Source: Ancylomarina sp. 16SWW S1-10-2 (lineage in GTDB: Bacteria; Bacteroidota; Bacteroidia; Bacteroidales; Marinifilaceae). From it: 64,000 nucleotides of DNA. The notes below the pieces were generated by a model, which did no database searches, was not told the origin of the DNA, and saw nothing but the letters and a program-made list of their open reading frames with translations. This document shows positions 40,248 to 49,370 of this stretch, in pieces. Each line of letters starts with the position of its first letter. Position 1 is the first letter of the stretch. Position numbers and translations under genes: made by a program. The stretch lies in contig NZ_SADB01000001.1 in the NCBI RefSeq assembly GCF_009669305.1, positions 248,001 to 312,000 on the forward strand. Direction: 5' to 3'.

Positions 40248-40273
40248 GAGGAATGCGTGATTCCATAATTTTG
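40243..40273 (+). promoter_or_regulatory. Promoter of the TonB-dependent receptor gene
   Basis: ATTG (40243-40246), 19 bases, then TAATTTTG (40266-40273), a TAnnTTTG match. Transcription would start near 40280, 64 bases before the ATG. Confidence 0.55.
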
Positions 40274-40296
40274 TCACCTGTAATCAATAAACGCAT

Positions 40297-40314
40297 TAAG
40301 ACACATCTGTCTTA
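40297..40314. promoter_or_regulatory. Second inverted repeat in the receptor 5' leader
   Basis: TAAGACA-CATC-TGTCTTA, perfect 7-base arms, 30 bases before the start codon and downstream of the predicted transcription start. It could be a metal-responsive regulator site. The sequence differs from the classical Fur box. Confidence 0.45.
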
Positions 40315-40343
40315 TTTACCCTAATACAACTAAATTTCACATC

Positions 40344-42734
40344 ATGAAAAATGTTTACTTACTAATAATACTTGTATTATTTAGTACACTCTCTTACGGA
40401 CAAGGTTTATTAAAAGGAACTATTACCGATGAAAATAATTTGGCATTACCAGGAACAAGTGTTTGGTTTGCCAATTTAAAAACAGGTACGTCAACCGACC
40501 TTGAAGGCGCTTATGTAATTAAAGAAATACCAGCAGGAACTTGGACTGTAAAAATAAGCATGGTAGGTTACTACACCATTTCAAAAGAAGTAACAATTAT
40601 CAACAATCAAACAAGCCAATTAAATTTACAATTACAGCCTAATAACGAACTACTTAATGAGATCGTTATTTCAGCAAGTAGAAATCCAGAGAAACTATCA
40701 GAGATTCCAGCTTCTATAAGCATTGTGAATTCAAAAGCACTAGAAAGCTATGCGCAAACAACAACGAATATTAATGAAATTCTTGAGTTTACCGTACCCG
40801 GTTTAGCTCCAAGTACGGGAACTTCGTCGAATTGGGGACAAACAATGCGAGGTAGAAACCTCTTAGTTATGGTTGATGGTATACCGCAAACAACCACTTT
40901 ACGAAACGGAAAAGTAGGCATGAAATCTATTAATCCTAACGATATTGAGCGTATTGAGGTAATTAAAGGTGCAACTTCTATCTATGGTAATGGCGGAGAT
41001 GGTGGTTTTATCAACTACATCACAAAAAAAAATCATTCTAAAAATATCATTGAAGGAAACACTCAGGTTTGGGGAACTTCAAACTTATCGAAAACTAAGG
41101 ATGCACAAGGTTTTGGAATTTATCAATCTTTAAAAGGTAGATTGAACGATTTATCGTACTATGCAAGCGGAAGCTACGAGGAAACAGGCAATAAATATGA
41201 TGCAGACGGTCAGGCTTTATTACCAACTTATGGCTTAGACAATACTGAAACAGTAAGCATATTGGGTAAAATTGAGTACCGCTTTTCTGAAACTCAAGAC
41301 TTAAGTTTTGTTGTAAATCATTACCGATCACGTCAGGACTCTCCTTTTTCGCCTGTAGATGCCAACATCGAGGTTCTGAATGAAGAAGGAGACTATATTC
41401 TAAATCATGGGTATGGTGAAATTTCTGATACCCCTAATTTAAATAAGCCTAATGGACCAACAAATACGAACCTACGCTTAAGCTATCAGGCAAAGGATTT
41501 GTTCAAGGAAAGTACCACTTTTAGTACCGATGTTTATTTTCAGAAATCTAAAAATATTTTTTTCTATTCTGATAGATTCGTAGGTGGTGGTCAATCAGTA
41601 ATTAATGCCGAGAAATATGGCTTACGCCCAAATTTTAGAACAAGTCTTAAGATTTCTGAAGAAATAAAAACGGATCTAACATATGGCTTAGATATCTTAA
41701 AAGACAAAACCAATCAAGGACTTTTGGATGGCAGATTATGGGTACCGAACATGAACATGATTAGTTTCGCGCCCTATTTTCAGGCAAATATTAAGATTAA
41801 AGATGTATGGAGCATTAAAACAGGTGTAAGATATGATAAGATGAATCTTAAGATTAAAGATTTCACTTCTCTACCATACGATTCTAAGTCTGATGGTAAT
41901 TTTACTGATCCGGTTAATGTAACTGGAGACGATTTAAAATTCAACAACACGTCATTCAATTTTGGTATCCGATATATCGAAAACGACAAATTTATTCCTT
42001 ACGTCAACTATTCTCAAGGTTTTTCTTTACCAGATTTAGGCAGAACACTTCGTGATGCTTTAGCTTCTAATGTTAATGATATTAACCTTAAGTCCATTTT
42101 AACAAATAATTACGAATTTGGTTTTCTCTCAATATTTGATCACGTAAGAGCAGAAGCCGTTGGTTATTACTCGACTTCGAATTTAGGAACAGGTCTGAAT
42201 TTTAATAACGAAACTAATAGATTTGAACTGTCACCAGATCCACAGAAAATATTTGGGGCAGAATTTTCTCTTGACTTTAAATATTTAAATGGAGACATAC
42301 TTTTTGGAGGTTCGTACACTTATGTAGAAGGACTAAAACATCCAAAGGATGACAAAAATGATTTAAGTTATATTGGTGGAGATTTGATTGCTCCCTCTAA
42401 ATTAACAGCTTACATTACAGTTAAGCCATACGAAAAATTGACGACCACTCTTCGCATGATTCGCGTTGGCGATCGTAACCGCTTTAATACTGTATCAGAC
42501 GGCAATGGTGGTTGGAACTATAACTATCGTGAAGTGCCAGTAAATGGCTATACGCTTCTTAATTTTTCAAGTTCTTACCAAGTGAGAAAAGATCTTTCAG
42601 TTTCGTTGGCTGTAAATAATTTATTAAACAAATTTTATTTACCTACACGCGCACAGTGGGCGGCTCCACTAAAAAATCAAAGTCCAGCTGGCGAAGGTGC
42701 CAACACAAAATTAAGTCTGTCATATACATTTTAA
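40344..42734 (+). CDS. TonB-dependent receptor (siderophore/iron-type) with carboxypeptidase-regulatory-like N-domain
   Basis: A 796-residue outer-membrane receptor. The signal peptide MKNVYLLIILVLFSTLSYGQ is followed by a CarboxypepD_reg-like domain (~22-105, GTITDENNLALPGTSVWFANL), a plug (~120-235: NEIVISASRNPEKLSEIPASI, GRNLLVMVDGIPQ, IERIEVIKGATSIYGNGGDGG), then a 22-strand barrel ending in the aromatic terminus LSLSYTF. The plug and barrel pattern suit ferric-siderophore receptors, as does the PepSY membrane protein 51 bases downstream. The pair lies between two copies of a PAP2 gene. The ligand is not determined. Confidence 0.9.
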   Translation: MKNVYLLIILVLFSTLSYGQGLLKGTITDENNLALPGTSVWFANLKTGTSTDLEGAYVIKEIPAGTWTVKISMVGYYTISKEVTIINNQTSQLNLQLQPNNELLNEIVISASRNPEKLSEIPASISIVNSKALESYAQTTTNINEILEFTVPGLAPSTGTSSNWGQTMRGRNLLVMVDGIPQTTTLRNGKVGMKSINPNDIERIEVIKGATSIYGNGGDGGFINYITKKNHSKNIIEGNTQVWGTSNLSKTKDAQGFGIYQSLKGRLNDLSYYASGSYEETGNKYDADGQALLPTYGLDNTETVSILGKIEYRFSETQDLSFVVNHYRSRQDSPFSPVDANIEVLNEEGDYILNHGYGEISDTPNLNKPNGPTNTNLRLSYQAKDLFKESTTFSTDVYFQKSKNIFFYSDRFVGGGQSVINAEKYGLRPNFRTSLKISEEIKTDLTYGLDILKDKTNQGLLDGRLWVPNMNMISFAPYFQANIKIKDVWSIKTGVRYDKMNLKIKDFTSLPYDSKSDGNFTDPVNVTGDDLKFNNTSFNFGIRYIENDKFIPYVNYSQGFSLPDLGRTLRDALASNVNDINLKSILTNNYEFGFLSIFDHVRAEAVGYYSTSNLGTGLNFNNETNRFELSPDPQKIFGAEFSLDFKYLNGDILFGGSYTYVEGLKHPKDDKNDLSYIGGDLIAPSKLTAYITVKPYEKLTTTLRMIRVGDRNRFNTVSDGNGGWNYNYREVPVNGYTLLNFSSSYQVRKDLSVSLAVNNLLNKFYLPTRAQWAAPLKNQSPAGEGANTKLSLSYTF

Positions 42735-42824
42735 ACACACTTTAGTTCAAACATTAAGTTTAAGGAATTGTATTCTCGATAAAGAATGCAATTCCTTTTG
42801 CTTGTAAAAAAAAAAGACCCTGAT

Positions 42825-43913
42825 ATGCTAAAATACATCGCTCATAAAATTCATCTTATAATTGGCTTAACAACTGGACTTGTTATATTTATCATCTGCA
42901 TTACGGGGAGTATCTATACGTTTAAAAAAGAGATTCAGGATGCCATGCCCTATGTTTCAGTTAAGGCTGCAAACAAATCGAAATTGGAACTTTCTACTCT
43001 TGTGGCAAAGTTTAATACTTATTCCGACTTTCCTATTATACGAATTTACGACTATCAATCTCCCAATAAATCAGTTCGTATTATGAGCTCAAAACAGGGT
43101 GAAAAACAAATAACATATATAGATCCTTATACAGGCAAAATAATTAAGGATTACAAAGATAAATCTAATTTCTGGAGTATTATTTTAGGACTTCATCGCC
43201 ATCTCTTACTTCCTAAACCATTAGGCAAATTGATTATTGGCTATTCAGTTATTCTCTTTACTATCTCCTTACTTACAGGTTTCATTTTGTGGTTTCCAAA
43301 AAAAATAAGGATGCTTAAGGAAAAGGCTTTTCGAAACATCAAATTTTCACTAAAGGGCAAAGCTCAAACATTCAGATTGCACAGTAATATGGGGTTATAT
43401 GTGATTATTCCACTCCTTATTAGTTGCACTACCGGTCTTGTCTGGACATTTCCTAAATACGAGAAAGCTGTTTATCGCCTTATAAGTCCTGACTATAAAA
43501 AAAACAAACAAAAGCCTAGTGAATATATTGGGAACTTTCAGCTTTGCAGTTTAGATAAACTAAAAAAAAGTATCGACTCTCAAAACCCTAAAGAACTAGG
43601 TTTAAACATATTTTTTATTCCTCAAAAATCAAATTCACCAATCCGAGTATTGTCTTGTATTGATGATGACAAGTTTGGATTTACAAATAATTATTTAGCA
43701 GATCCTTCAACTGGTGAAATTCTATATACAATTTTAGACTCAGATAAAAACAGAGCCGAAAAACTAAAGTCCTTAAACTACGATATCCATACTGGAAGTA
43801 TAGGTGGAATATATGGTAAATTAGTTGTCTTTATCTTGGGGCTATTGGGTGCATCATTACCCGTTTCAGGTTACCTCCTTTTTTTCAAAAAAAGATATTC
43901 TCAAATTAAGTAA
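42825..43913 (+). CDS. PepSY-associated TM-helix protein (iron-uptake reductase-like)
   Basis: 362 residues from the ATG at 42825; an earlier ATG at 42786 adds 13 residues that do not fit the family N-terminus. The PepSY_TM layout is: a first helix with KIHLIIGLTTGLVIFIICITGSIYTFKKE, a periplasmic PepSY domain, LHRHLLLPKPLGKLIIGYSVILF, a mid helix with conserved HSNMGLYV, a second periplasmic part and a final helix (VVFILGLLGASLPVSGYLLFF). Such proteins accompany siderophore receptors and are thought to help reduce or release iron at the inner membrane. It is cotranscribed with the receptor upstream. Confidence 0.87.
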   Translation: MLKYIAHKIHLIIGLTTGLVIFIICITGSIYTFKKEIQDAMPYVSVKAANKSKLELSTLVAKFNTYSDFPIIRIYDYQSPNKSVRIMSSKQGEKQITYIDPYTGKIIKDYKDKSNFWSIILGLHRHLLLPKPLGKLIIGYSVILFTISLLTGFILWFPKKIRMLKEKAFRNIKFSLKGKAQTFRLHSNMGLYVIIPLLISCTTGLVWTFPKYEKAVYRLISPDYKKNKQKPSEYIGNFQLCSLDKLKKSIDSQNPKELGLNIFFIPQKSNSPIRVLSCIDDDKFGFTNNYLADPSTGEILYTILDSDKNRAEKLKSLNYDIHTGSIGGIYGKLVVFILGLLGASLPVSGYLLFFKKRYSQIK

Positions 43914-43937
43914 TATCACAAAATTATTCTTCTCTCA

Positions 43938-44627
43938 TTAAAAGAAGCCCAATTTCAATAATTTAAGAATTACAAAAGTTATCGTCATCATCTCTAGAAC
44001 AACTACTGCAATTAACACACCAGCATCAGAATTAGATAGCACCTGCTTAAAACGAGCAAATTGCTTTTGTGGATACAAGCGTGATACCCACCAACGCGTA
44101 ATTCTGTAAAAGAAAAACCCTACTCCCAAACCTAAAGCCATTCCACCCAAAATATCACATGGATAATGAAGACCTAAATACAAACGCGTATAGACAATGA
44201 TTAAAGACCATATTGTAATAAATATGGCGTAAATATTATTTCTAAAAAGTCGTGATGTGTAAATTGCAAAAGCAAATACAGCGGTTGCATGAGAAGACAC
44301 AAAACCAAATTTGTCGCCAGCATAAGCTTTAACCAAATGAACGATACCAGATAAAGCAGGCTCGTGACTTGGACGTAAACGCTGCAATATATTTTTGAAA
44401 AGATAAGTTGATATTAAGTCTCCAAATAGAATGAGTAATGATAATCCAATTAGCCACCACCAAGCCTCTTTTCCTTTGTATTTAAATATATGATAAGCAA
44501 CCAGAATAAAGAAAGGTATCCAAAACTCAATTCGAGTAAAAAACATCATTATAACATCCCAGAATGGGCTATGAGAAGAATTGAACCAAATTAAAAGTTC
44601 TTTATCGAGTTGAAGTAAGGTTTCCAT
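43938..44627 (-). CDS. PAP2-family membrane phosphatase (intact copy)
   Basis: 229 residues from ATG 44627; an ORF start at 44726 adds a non-family stretch. Five to six membrane helices. The three active-site motifs are KNILQRLRPSHEP (C1, KxxxxxxRP), GFVSSHATAVFAF (C2, SxH) and YTRLYLGLHYPCDILGG (C3, SRxxxxxHxxxD type). It would dephosphorylate lipid pyrophosphates or phosphatidate at the membrane, possibly undecaprenyl pyrophosphate. A truncated second copy of its 3' half lies 3.8 kb to the left at 39808-40178. Confidence 0.9.
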   Translation of the reverse strand: METLLQLDKELLIWFNSSHSPFWDVIMMFFTRIEFWIPFFILVAYHIFKYKGKEAWWWLIGLSLLILFGDLISTYLFKNILQRLRPSHEPALSGIVHLVKAYAGDKFGFVSSHATAVFAFAIYTSRLFRNNIYAIFITIWSLIIVYTRLYLGLHYPCDILGGMALGLGVGFFFYRITRWWVSRLYPQKQFARFKQVLSNSDAGVLIAVVVLEMMTITFVILKLLKLGFF

Positions 44628-44723
44628 AATAAGCTTATGTGTATAAATAGGACAATATGACAACGTAAGACTACTCCAAATTATTGCATCTATTTTAAAG
44701 AGCAAGAATGCCAGAGATTTAAG

Positions 44724-44755
44724 CAAAAAATAGGCTTGGTCATTCCCAAGCCTAA
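44724..44755 (-). terminator. Intrinsic terminator after obgE
   Basis: On the minus strand TAGGCTTGG-N6-CCAAGCCTA is followed by TTTTTT, between obgE and the PAP2 gene. Confidence 0.8.
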
Positions 44756-44789
44756 ATCAGAAAACAAGTTTCTTATCTATTTACTAAGC

Positions 44790-45797
44790 TTAATCGGCTA
44801 TAGCATTATCTTCATTAATTGCAGTCCAAAGCATATCTTTTAACTCAACAAGACCTTGCTGAGCCACAGATGAAATAAAAGTGCATGGAATATTTGGTAA
44901 ATCTAGACGAATCTCATCTTTCAATTCCTCATCTAGCATATCCGATTTAGTAATAGCTAACAAACGCTTTTTGTCCAACAATTCAGGATTGAACTCTTTC
45001 AGCTCATTCAAAAGAATTTTATATTCTTCATGAATATCCTTACTATCAGCTGCAACCATAAACAGAAGCACTGAGTTTCGTTCGATATGACGCAAGAAAC
45101 GTAAACCTAAACCACGACCTTCATGAGCTCCCTCAATAATTCCAGGGATATCAGCCATTACAAATGATTTATTATCGCGATACCCAACAATACCTAGGTT
45201 TGGAACTAAAGTTGTAAATGGATAATCAGCAATTTTTGGCTTAGCAGCAGAAACGACAGAAAGTAAAGTCGATTTTCCAACACTAGGAAAGCCTACCAAA
45301 CCAACATCAGCTAAACATTTAAGCTCAAGAATCACTACACGTTCAACACGCTCTTCACCTTGCTGTGCATAGCGTGGTGTTTGATTTGTTGACGATCGGA
45401 AATTCCAGTTACCTAAACCACCACGTCCACCTTTTACTAAAATTTTAGTTTCGCCATCCTCAGTTACATCAAAAATAACTTCACCGGTTTCAGCATCACG
45501 AGCAACAGTTCCCAACGGTACTTCAATAATCTCATCAGCACCCTCGAAACCAGAACTTCTACTTTGTCCACCAGAACCACCATCTTTACCGAATATATGT
45601 CGGCTAAAACGTAAGTGAATCAAAGTCCAAAGTTGTTTATTAGCTCTAATAATGATATGGCCTCCACGACCACCATCACCACCATCAGGTCCACCTTTCA
45701 TTGTTAACTTATCACGATGAAGGTGAGCCGATCCTGGGCCACCAGCTCCGGAACGACAAAATATTTTAACGTAATCTACGAAATTAGATCCAGCCAT
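44790..45797 (-). CDS. obgE: Obg-family GTPase
   Basis: 335 residues. The Gly-rich OBG domain is N-terminal ([38 protein letters not shown]). The GTPase domain has Walker [12 protein letters not shown], switch [13 protein letters not shown], the DIPG Walker B, TKSD (NKxD-like) and the SSV G5 box. It acts in ribosome maturation and stress control. There is no C-terminal OCT domain beyond the core. It lies downstream of adk and hpt on the same strand. Confidence 0.96.
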   Translation of the reverse strand: MAGSNFVDYVKIFCRSGAGGPGSAHLHRDKLTMKGGPDGGDGGRGGHIIIRANKQLWTLIHLRFSRHIFGKDGGSGGQSRSSGFEGADEIIEVPLGTVARDAETGEVIFDVTEDGETKILVKGGRGGLGNWNFRSSTNQTPRYAQQGEERVERVVILELKCLADVGLVGFPSVGKSTLLSVVSAAKPKIADYPFTTLVPNLGIVGYRDNKSFVMADIPGIIEGAHEGRGLGLRFLRHIERNSVLLFMVAADSKDIHEEYKILLNELKEFNPELLDKKRLLAITKSDMLDEELKDEIRLDLPNIPCTFISSVAQQGLVELKDMLWTAINEDNAIAD

Positions 45798-45900
45798 TTT
45801 GTGTTATTTTTAGCCTCAATTAGAACAAATTATAGGCTATAAGTGAAATACAACACATGCAAAAAAAAGGCAGGCGTCATATCTTTAAATATATCGTTCT

Positions 45901-46500
45901 TTATACGATATTAAGTTCTTCGTTTAAACAAACTTTCTCAACGAGAACTGCTATTCTTTCAAAAACTTCAGAGAGTGATCCTATTCCATTAATAGTAAAA
46001 TAGAGATCTTGTTTTTTATAATAATCGGCAATAGGAGCTGTTACATCATCGTATATTCTCAAACGCTTTACTATAACTTCTCTTCCACTATCATCCAGTC
46101 GCCCCGATGATTCGCCTCTTTTTAATAATCGCTGAATCAGAATTTCTTCATCAACTTTTAATTCGATTACCAAATTTACTTTACCTTGTCTGCTAGCTAA
46201 CATTTCGTCGAAATGTTCTGTTTGACCAATATGTCGAGGAATGCCATCATAAACAATACCTCTAGCTTTAGAATTTTGATCTAAAAACTTTTCTACAATT
46301 CTATATGCTAACTTATCTGGGAAAAAATTCCCTCCATCAATCAACCTTTTGGCCTCTAAACCTTCGGGTGTAGCAAATTTGATTTCTTCTCGACACACAT
46401 CTCCAGTAGATAAATGAATCAAATTAAATCTTTCTTGCAATAATTTAGACTGAGTTCCTTTTCCAGAACCTGGAGGTCCAAACATGATGACATTCACCAT
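45901..46500 (-). CDS. adk: Adenylate kinase, short form
   Basis: A 199-residue NMP kinase that interconverts AMP, ADP and ATP. It has P-loop GPPGSGKGTQSKLL, the AMP site HLSTGDVCREEI, YDGIPRHIGQTEHFDEML, and LKRGESSGRLDD. The LID is short and lacks the zinc Cys residues, the Bacteroidota norm. It has about ten residues more than typical short forms. Confidence 0.94.
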   Translation of the reverse strand: MVNVIMFGPPGSGKGTQSKLLQERFNLIHLSTGDVCREEIKFATPEGLEAKRLIDGGNFFPDKLAYRIVEKFLDQNSKARGIVYDGIPRHIGQTEHFDEMLASRQGKVNLVIELKVDEEILIQRLLKRGESSGRLDDSGREVIVKRLRIYDDVTAPIADYYKKQDLYFTINGIGSLSEVFERIAVLVEKVCLNEELNIV

Positions 46501-46592
46501 AGAATTTATCTAAAAAAATCAATTATAAATATAAGTGCATATCAGTATTAACTAATTTCTTAGTCAACTAAATTTCACACCTTTTAATACGA

Positions 46593-47132
46593 CTAGTCAA
46601 TAACTGTATAGATATCAGGAAGATTTCTACCAATACCATCATAATCTAAACCACGACCTACAATAAAATCATTAGGAATATCGATACCTACGTAGTCAAT
46701 TTTCACATCACGTTTCAAAGCGTCAGGCTTAAACAACATTGTTGCAACAACAACTTCTTTTGGTTTATATTCATCGATTTGTATCAATGTGTTTTCCATT
46801 GTAATTCCTGTGTCAATTATATCTTCAAGAATAACAACTGTTCGATCTTTAAGATCTTCAGTAAAACCCATTAATTTTTTGACCTTACCTGTTGTTCCCA
46901 TACCTTCGTATGAGGTCAAACGCATAAAAGTAATTTCAGCATTTTCAACAGTTATTAGTTTCATCAAATCTGATGCAAACATGAATGATCCATTAAGAAT
47001 ACAAATAAACATTGGATTCTTACCAGCTAAATCCTTATTCATCTTCTCAGCTATTTCTGCAATAGCATTATCAATCTTCTCAGCCGGGATAGATACCCTA
47101 AATTCTCTGTCAAGAAGTTTTACAGTTTTCAT
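46593..47132 (-). CDS. hpt: Hypoxanthine phosphoribosyltransferase
   Basis: A 179-residue type I PRTase for purine salvage (hypoxanthine/guanine plus PRPP). The PRPP motif is VVILEDIIDTGITMENTL. FICILNGSFMFASDLM and VDYVGIDIPNDFIVGRGLDYDG complete the active site. It heads hpt-adk-obgE and faces the divergent purE gene. Confidence 0.95.
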   Translation of the reverse strand: MKTVKLLDREFRVSIPAEKIDNAIAEIAEKMNKDLAGKNPMFICILNGSFMFASDLMKLITVENAEITFMRLTSYEGMGTTGKVKKLMGFTEDLKDRTVVILEDIIDTGITMENTLIQIDEYKPKEVVVATMLFKPDALKRDVKIDYVGIDIPNDFIVGRGLDYDGIGRNLPDIYTVID

Positions 47133-47541
47133 CTGTCTATATTTTTATTTGCCTTCCCAAATTTTTCGGAAAGAGTTCGCCTCTTTAAATTCCAAATGGA
47201 ACTCAACTAATATTCCCTTTGCAACTATTCATTTTTGATTTCATTTTAGGTAAACAACAAAATTTACTTAAATAAGATCAAGGTTCTATATCCTCATTTC
47301 AATTAACAACTTTTTACTGTCAAAACAAATAGACAATTATAATGTCGTCAATATAAGGCATATAAAAGATAAAAAAAAAGTTTTAAAACCATACTGCAAC
47401 ATCCATATATTTTTTCCAATTTTGCTTTAAACAAAAGCAACCATATGTCTGTTGATCATATAGAACTAAAACAATTCTTACTTGGCGACAAAAGTACAAT
47501 TTTTTGTTATTAATTTTATAAATCCACCAATATAAAACACG
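47133..47541. other. Intergenic region between divergent hpt and purE
   Basis: About 400 A/T-rich bases that must hold the promoters of two purine genes. Overlapping minus-strand ORFs at 47383-47708 are shadows of purE. No purine riboswitch or clear operator was found by reading. Confidence 0.4.
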
Positions 47542-48045
47542 ATGAAAGCGAAAGTTAGTATTATCATGGGAAGTACTTCGGATCTTCCAGTTATGGAAAA
47601 GGCCGCCCAAATTTTGAACGATTTTAAGATTCCATTCGAAATTAATGCCTTATCAGCACACCGAACACCTGAAGAAGTTGAGGTTTTTGCAAAAGGTGCA
47701 ATGGACAATGGAATAAAGGTAATTATTGCTGGCGCAGGTATGGCAGCTCACCTTCCAGGTGTTATTGCAGCTATGACTCCACTTCCTGTGATTGGTGTAC
47801 CTATTAAAGCTAGCCTCGATGGAATGGACGCTTTACTAGCAATTGCACAAATGCCTCCAGGAATTCCTGTTGCAACTGTTGCCATTAATGGAGCTATGAA
47901 TGCGGGTATTTTAGCTGCCCAAATTATTGCTTCTGGCGACGAAGCTCTTCAGGTTGAAGTCATCAAATTTAAAGAAAGTCTTAAGCAAAAAATAGTTAAG
48001 GCAAACGAAGAACTTGCTACAGTAAAATATGATTATCGTGTTTGA
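47542..48045 (+). CDS. purE: N5-carboxyaminoimidazole ribonucleotide mutase
   Basis: A 167-residue class I PurE of de novo purine synthesis. It has [24 protein letters not shown] with the catalytic His, [23 protein letters not shown] and the [15 protein letters not shown] block. All conserved residues are present. purK is not adjacent. Confidence 0.96.
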   Translation: MKAKVSIIMGSTSDLPVMEKAAQILNDFKIPFEINALSAHRTPEEVEVFAKGAMDNGIKVIIAGAGMAAHLPGVIAAMTPLPVIGVPIKASLDGMDALLAIAQMPPGIPVATVAINGAMNAGILAAQIIASGDEALQVEVIKFKESLKQKIVKANEELATVKYDYRV

Positions 48046-48080
48046 GAATAAGTTTCTCAACTACAATATAGATACATTCT

Positions 48081-48126
48081 AAAAAAATCCGTAATGTGAA
48101 AATATCACTTTACGGATTTTTTTATT
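48081..48126 (+). terminator. Intrinsic terminator after purE
   Basis: AAATCCGTAA...TTACGGATTTTTTT with an inner GTGAAAATATCAC hairpin, 37 bases past the stop. Confidence 0.88.
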
Positions 48127-48141
48127 TTAAGTTGGATTTAA

Positions 48142-48366
48142 TTAAAACCAATCGTCAACATTACACGTCTGACCATTAACTTGATTTTCACCACACGCCA
48201 CGCCAATAGCCTGCATTAATTTGATTAATAGGTTTTAGATGCAGTTTCATCTTATCATCATGCTCTTTCACTTTAAAATTCCATTCTCTAAGCTCATCAA
48301 CCTTCAATTTAGATTTTATCTTATTCCTTAGAATTATTGCTTGCTCATTGCATTTAGAATTCGTAC
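48142..48366 (-). pseudogene. Frameshifted coding remnant of unknown family
   Basis: On the minus strand one frame reads KCNEQAIILRNKIKSKLKVD then ELREWNFKVKEHDDKMKLHL and KPINQINAGYWRG and stops. Shifting frame near 48200 continues as LMQAIGVACGENQVNGQTCN and VDDWF to TAA at 48142-48144. Codon use and composition look coding, but there is no start and at least one frameshift. The family was not recognised. Confidence 0.35.
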
Positions 48367-48545
48367 TAATCTAACCTACCCAATAAGCACCAACAAGTTC
48401 TTTTAAGCCACAAAAGACCATTAATTACAGAACTAACTCAATTACTCAAACAAAAGCACCTATCATCATATTTTATTAATAATCAAACACATCTATTGAC
48501 ATATTAATAATTACAAGTTAACTTTATAAAAATAAAGAACAAAAA

Positions 48546-49361
48546 ATGAAGTCAACCAATATAATTATAGGACTATTGTTTATATCAAATTTAGGTTTTG
48601 CATCCTTAGATAATTTTGGAGGTGGAGCACGTTCAAATGCAATGGGAAAAGCATCAGTAGGCAATATTGATATATGGAGTAATTACAACAACCAGGCTGC
48701 ATTGGCTAAACTAAAAAAGATAGAATTCGGCGTTTCTTACGAAAACCAATTTCAACTTGAAGATTTAAGCACAAAAGCCCTAGCTTTTTACTACCCTACA
48801 AAGCTTGGAGGATTTAACCTTAATTATACACAGTTTGGTTTTGACTTATACAAAGAAAGTAAAATTGGCTTAGGCTACTCAAAAGCTTTAGGCAAACACT
48901 TATGGGCAGGTATTCAAATCAATCAAATGCGAATCAAGATAAATCAAATCGAAGGAGAACAGAGTAAGTATAACTTCGAAATTGGTTTATTGGCCGAGAT
49001 ATTTCATGATTTCTATTTAGGGTTTCATATTTCAAACCCAAGTCAAGAAAAATTTGAAACGTTATATTTTGATGAAGCTATTCCAACCATTGCTCGTTTG
49101 GGAGTTTCTTGGCATTTATCCAAAGAAACAATGCTCAATTCTGAAGTCGAAAAAGATTTCGACAACGACGCTCGTGTAAAAGTTGGTATAGAACACCAAA
49201 TTGTCAAAGATCTCTACATTCGCTTAGGTGTTTCGAGTAAACCTAACCAAATCAGTTTTGGTTTAGGCTATCAATACAAAATAGTAAAAATGAATTTGGC
49301 TTATTCTAAACATCAAAACCTAGGATACACACCATCTTTCGATCTCAACATCTCATTCTAA
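48546..49361 (+). CDS. Outer-membrane beta-barrel protein (PorV/PorQ-like), function unknown
   Basis: 271 residues with a signal peptide ending near FAS (residues ~1-20). The GGGARSNAMGKASVGNIDIWSNYNNQAALA segment resembles the start of PorV/PorQ/UPF0164 barrel proteins, where a small residue-rich helix precedes the strands. Alternating hydrophobic strands and a C-terminal DLNISF with terminal Phe suit an outer-membrane barrel. It is followed by the helix-hairpin-helix barrel gene after 9 bases and so is very likely coexpressed. PorV itself serves type IX secretion; equivalence here is not established. Confidence 0.75.
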   Translation: MKSTNIIIGLLFISNLGFASLDNFGGGARSNAMGKASVGNIDIWSNYNNQAALAKLKKIEFGVSYENQFQLEDLSTKALAFYYPTKLGGFNLNYTQFGFDLYKESKIGLGYSKALGKHLWAGIQINQMRIKINQIEGEQSKYNFEIGLLAEIFHDFYLGFHISNPSQEKFETLYFDEAIPTIARLGVSWHLSKETMLNSEVEKDFDNDARVKVGIEHQIVKDLYIRLGVSSKPNQISFGLGYQYKIVKMNLAYSKHQNLGYTPSFDLNISF

Positions 49362-49370
49362 TATTTAGCT

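Noticed and set aside
47383-47708. Two minus-strand ORFs before and across purE
   Set aside because: They overlap the purE coding region in another frame and have no family pattern.
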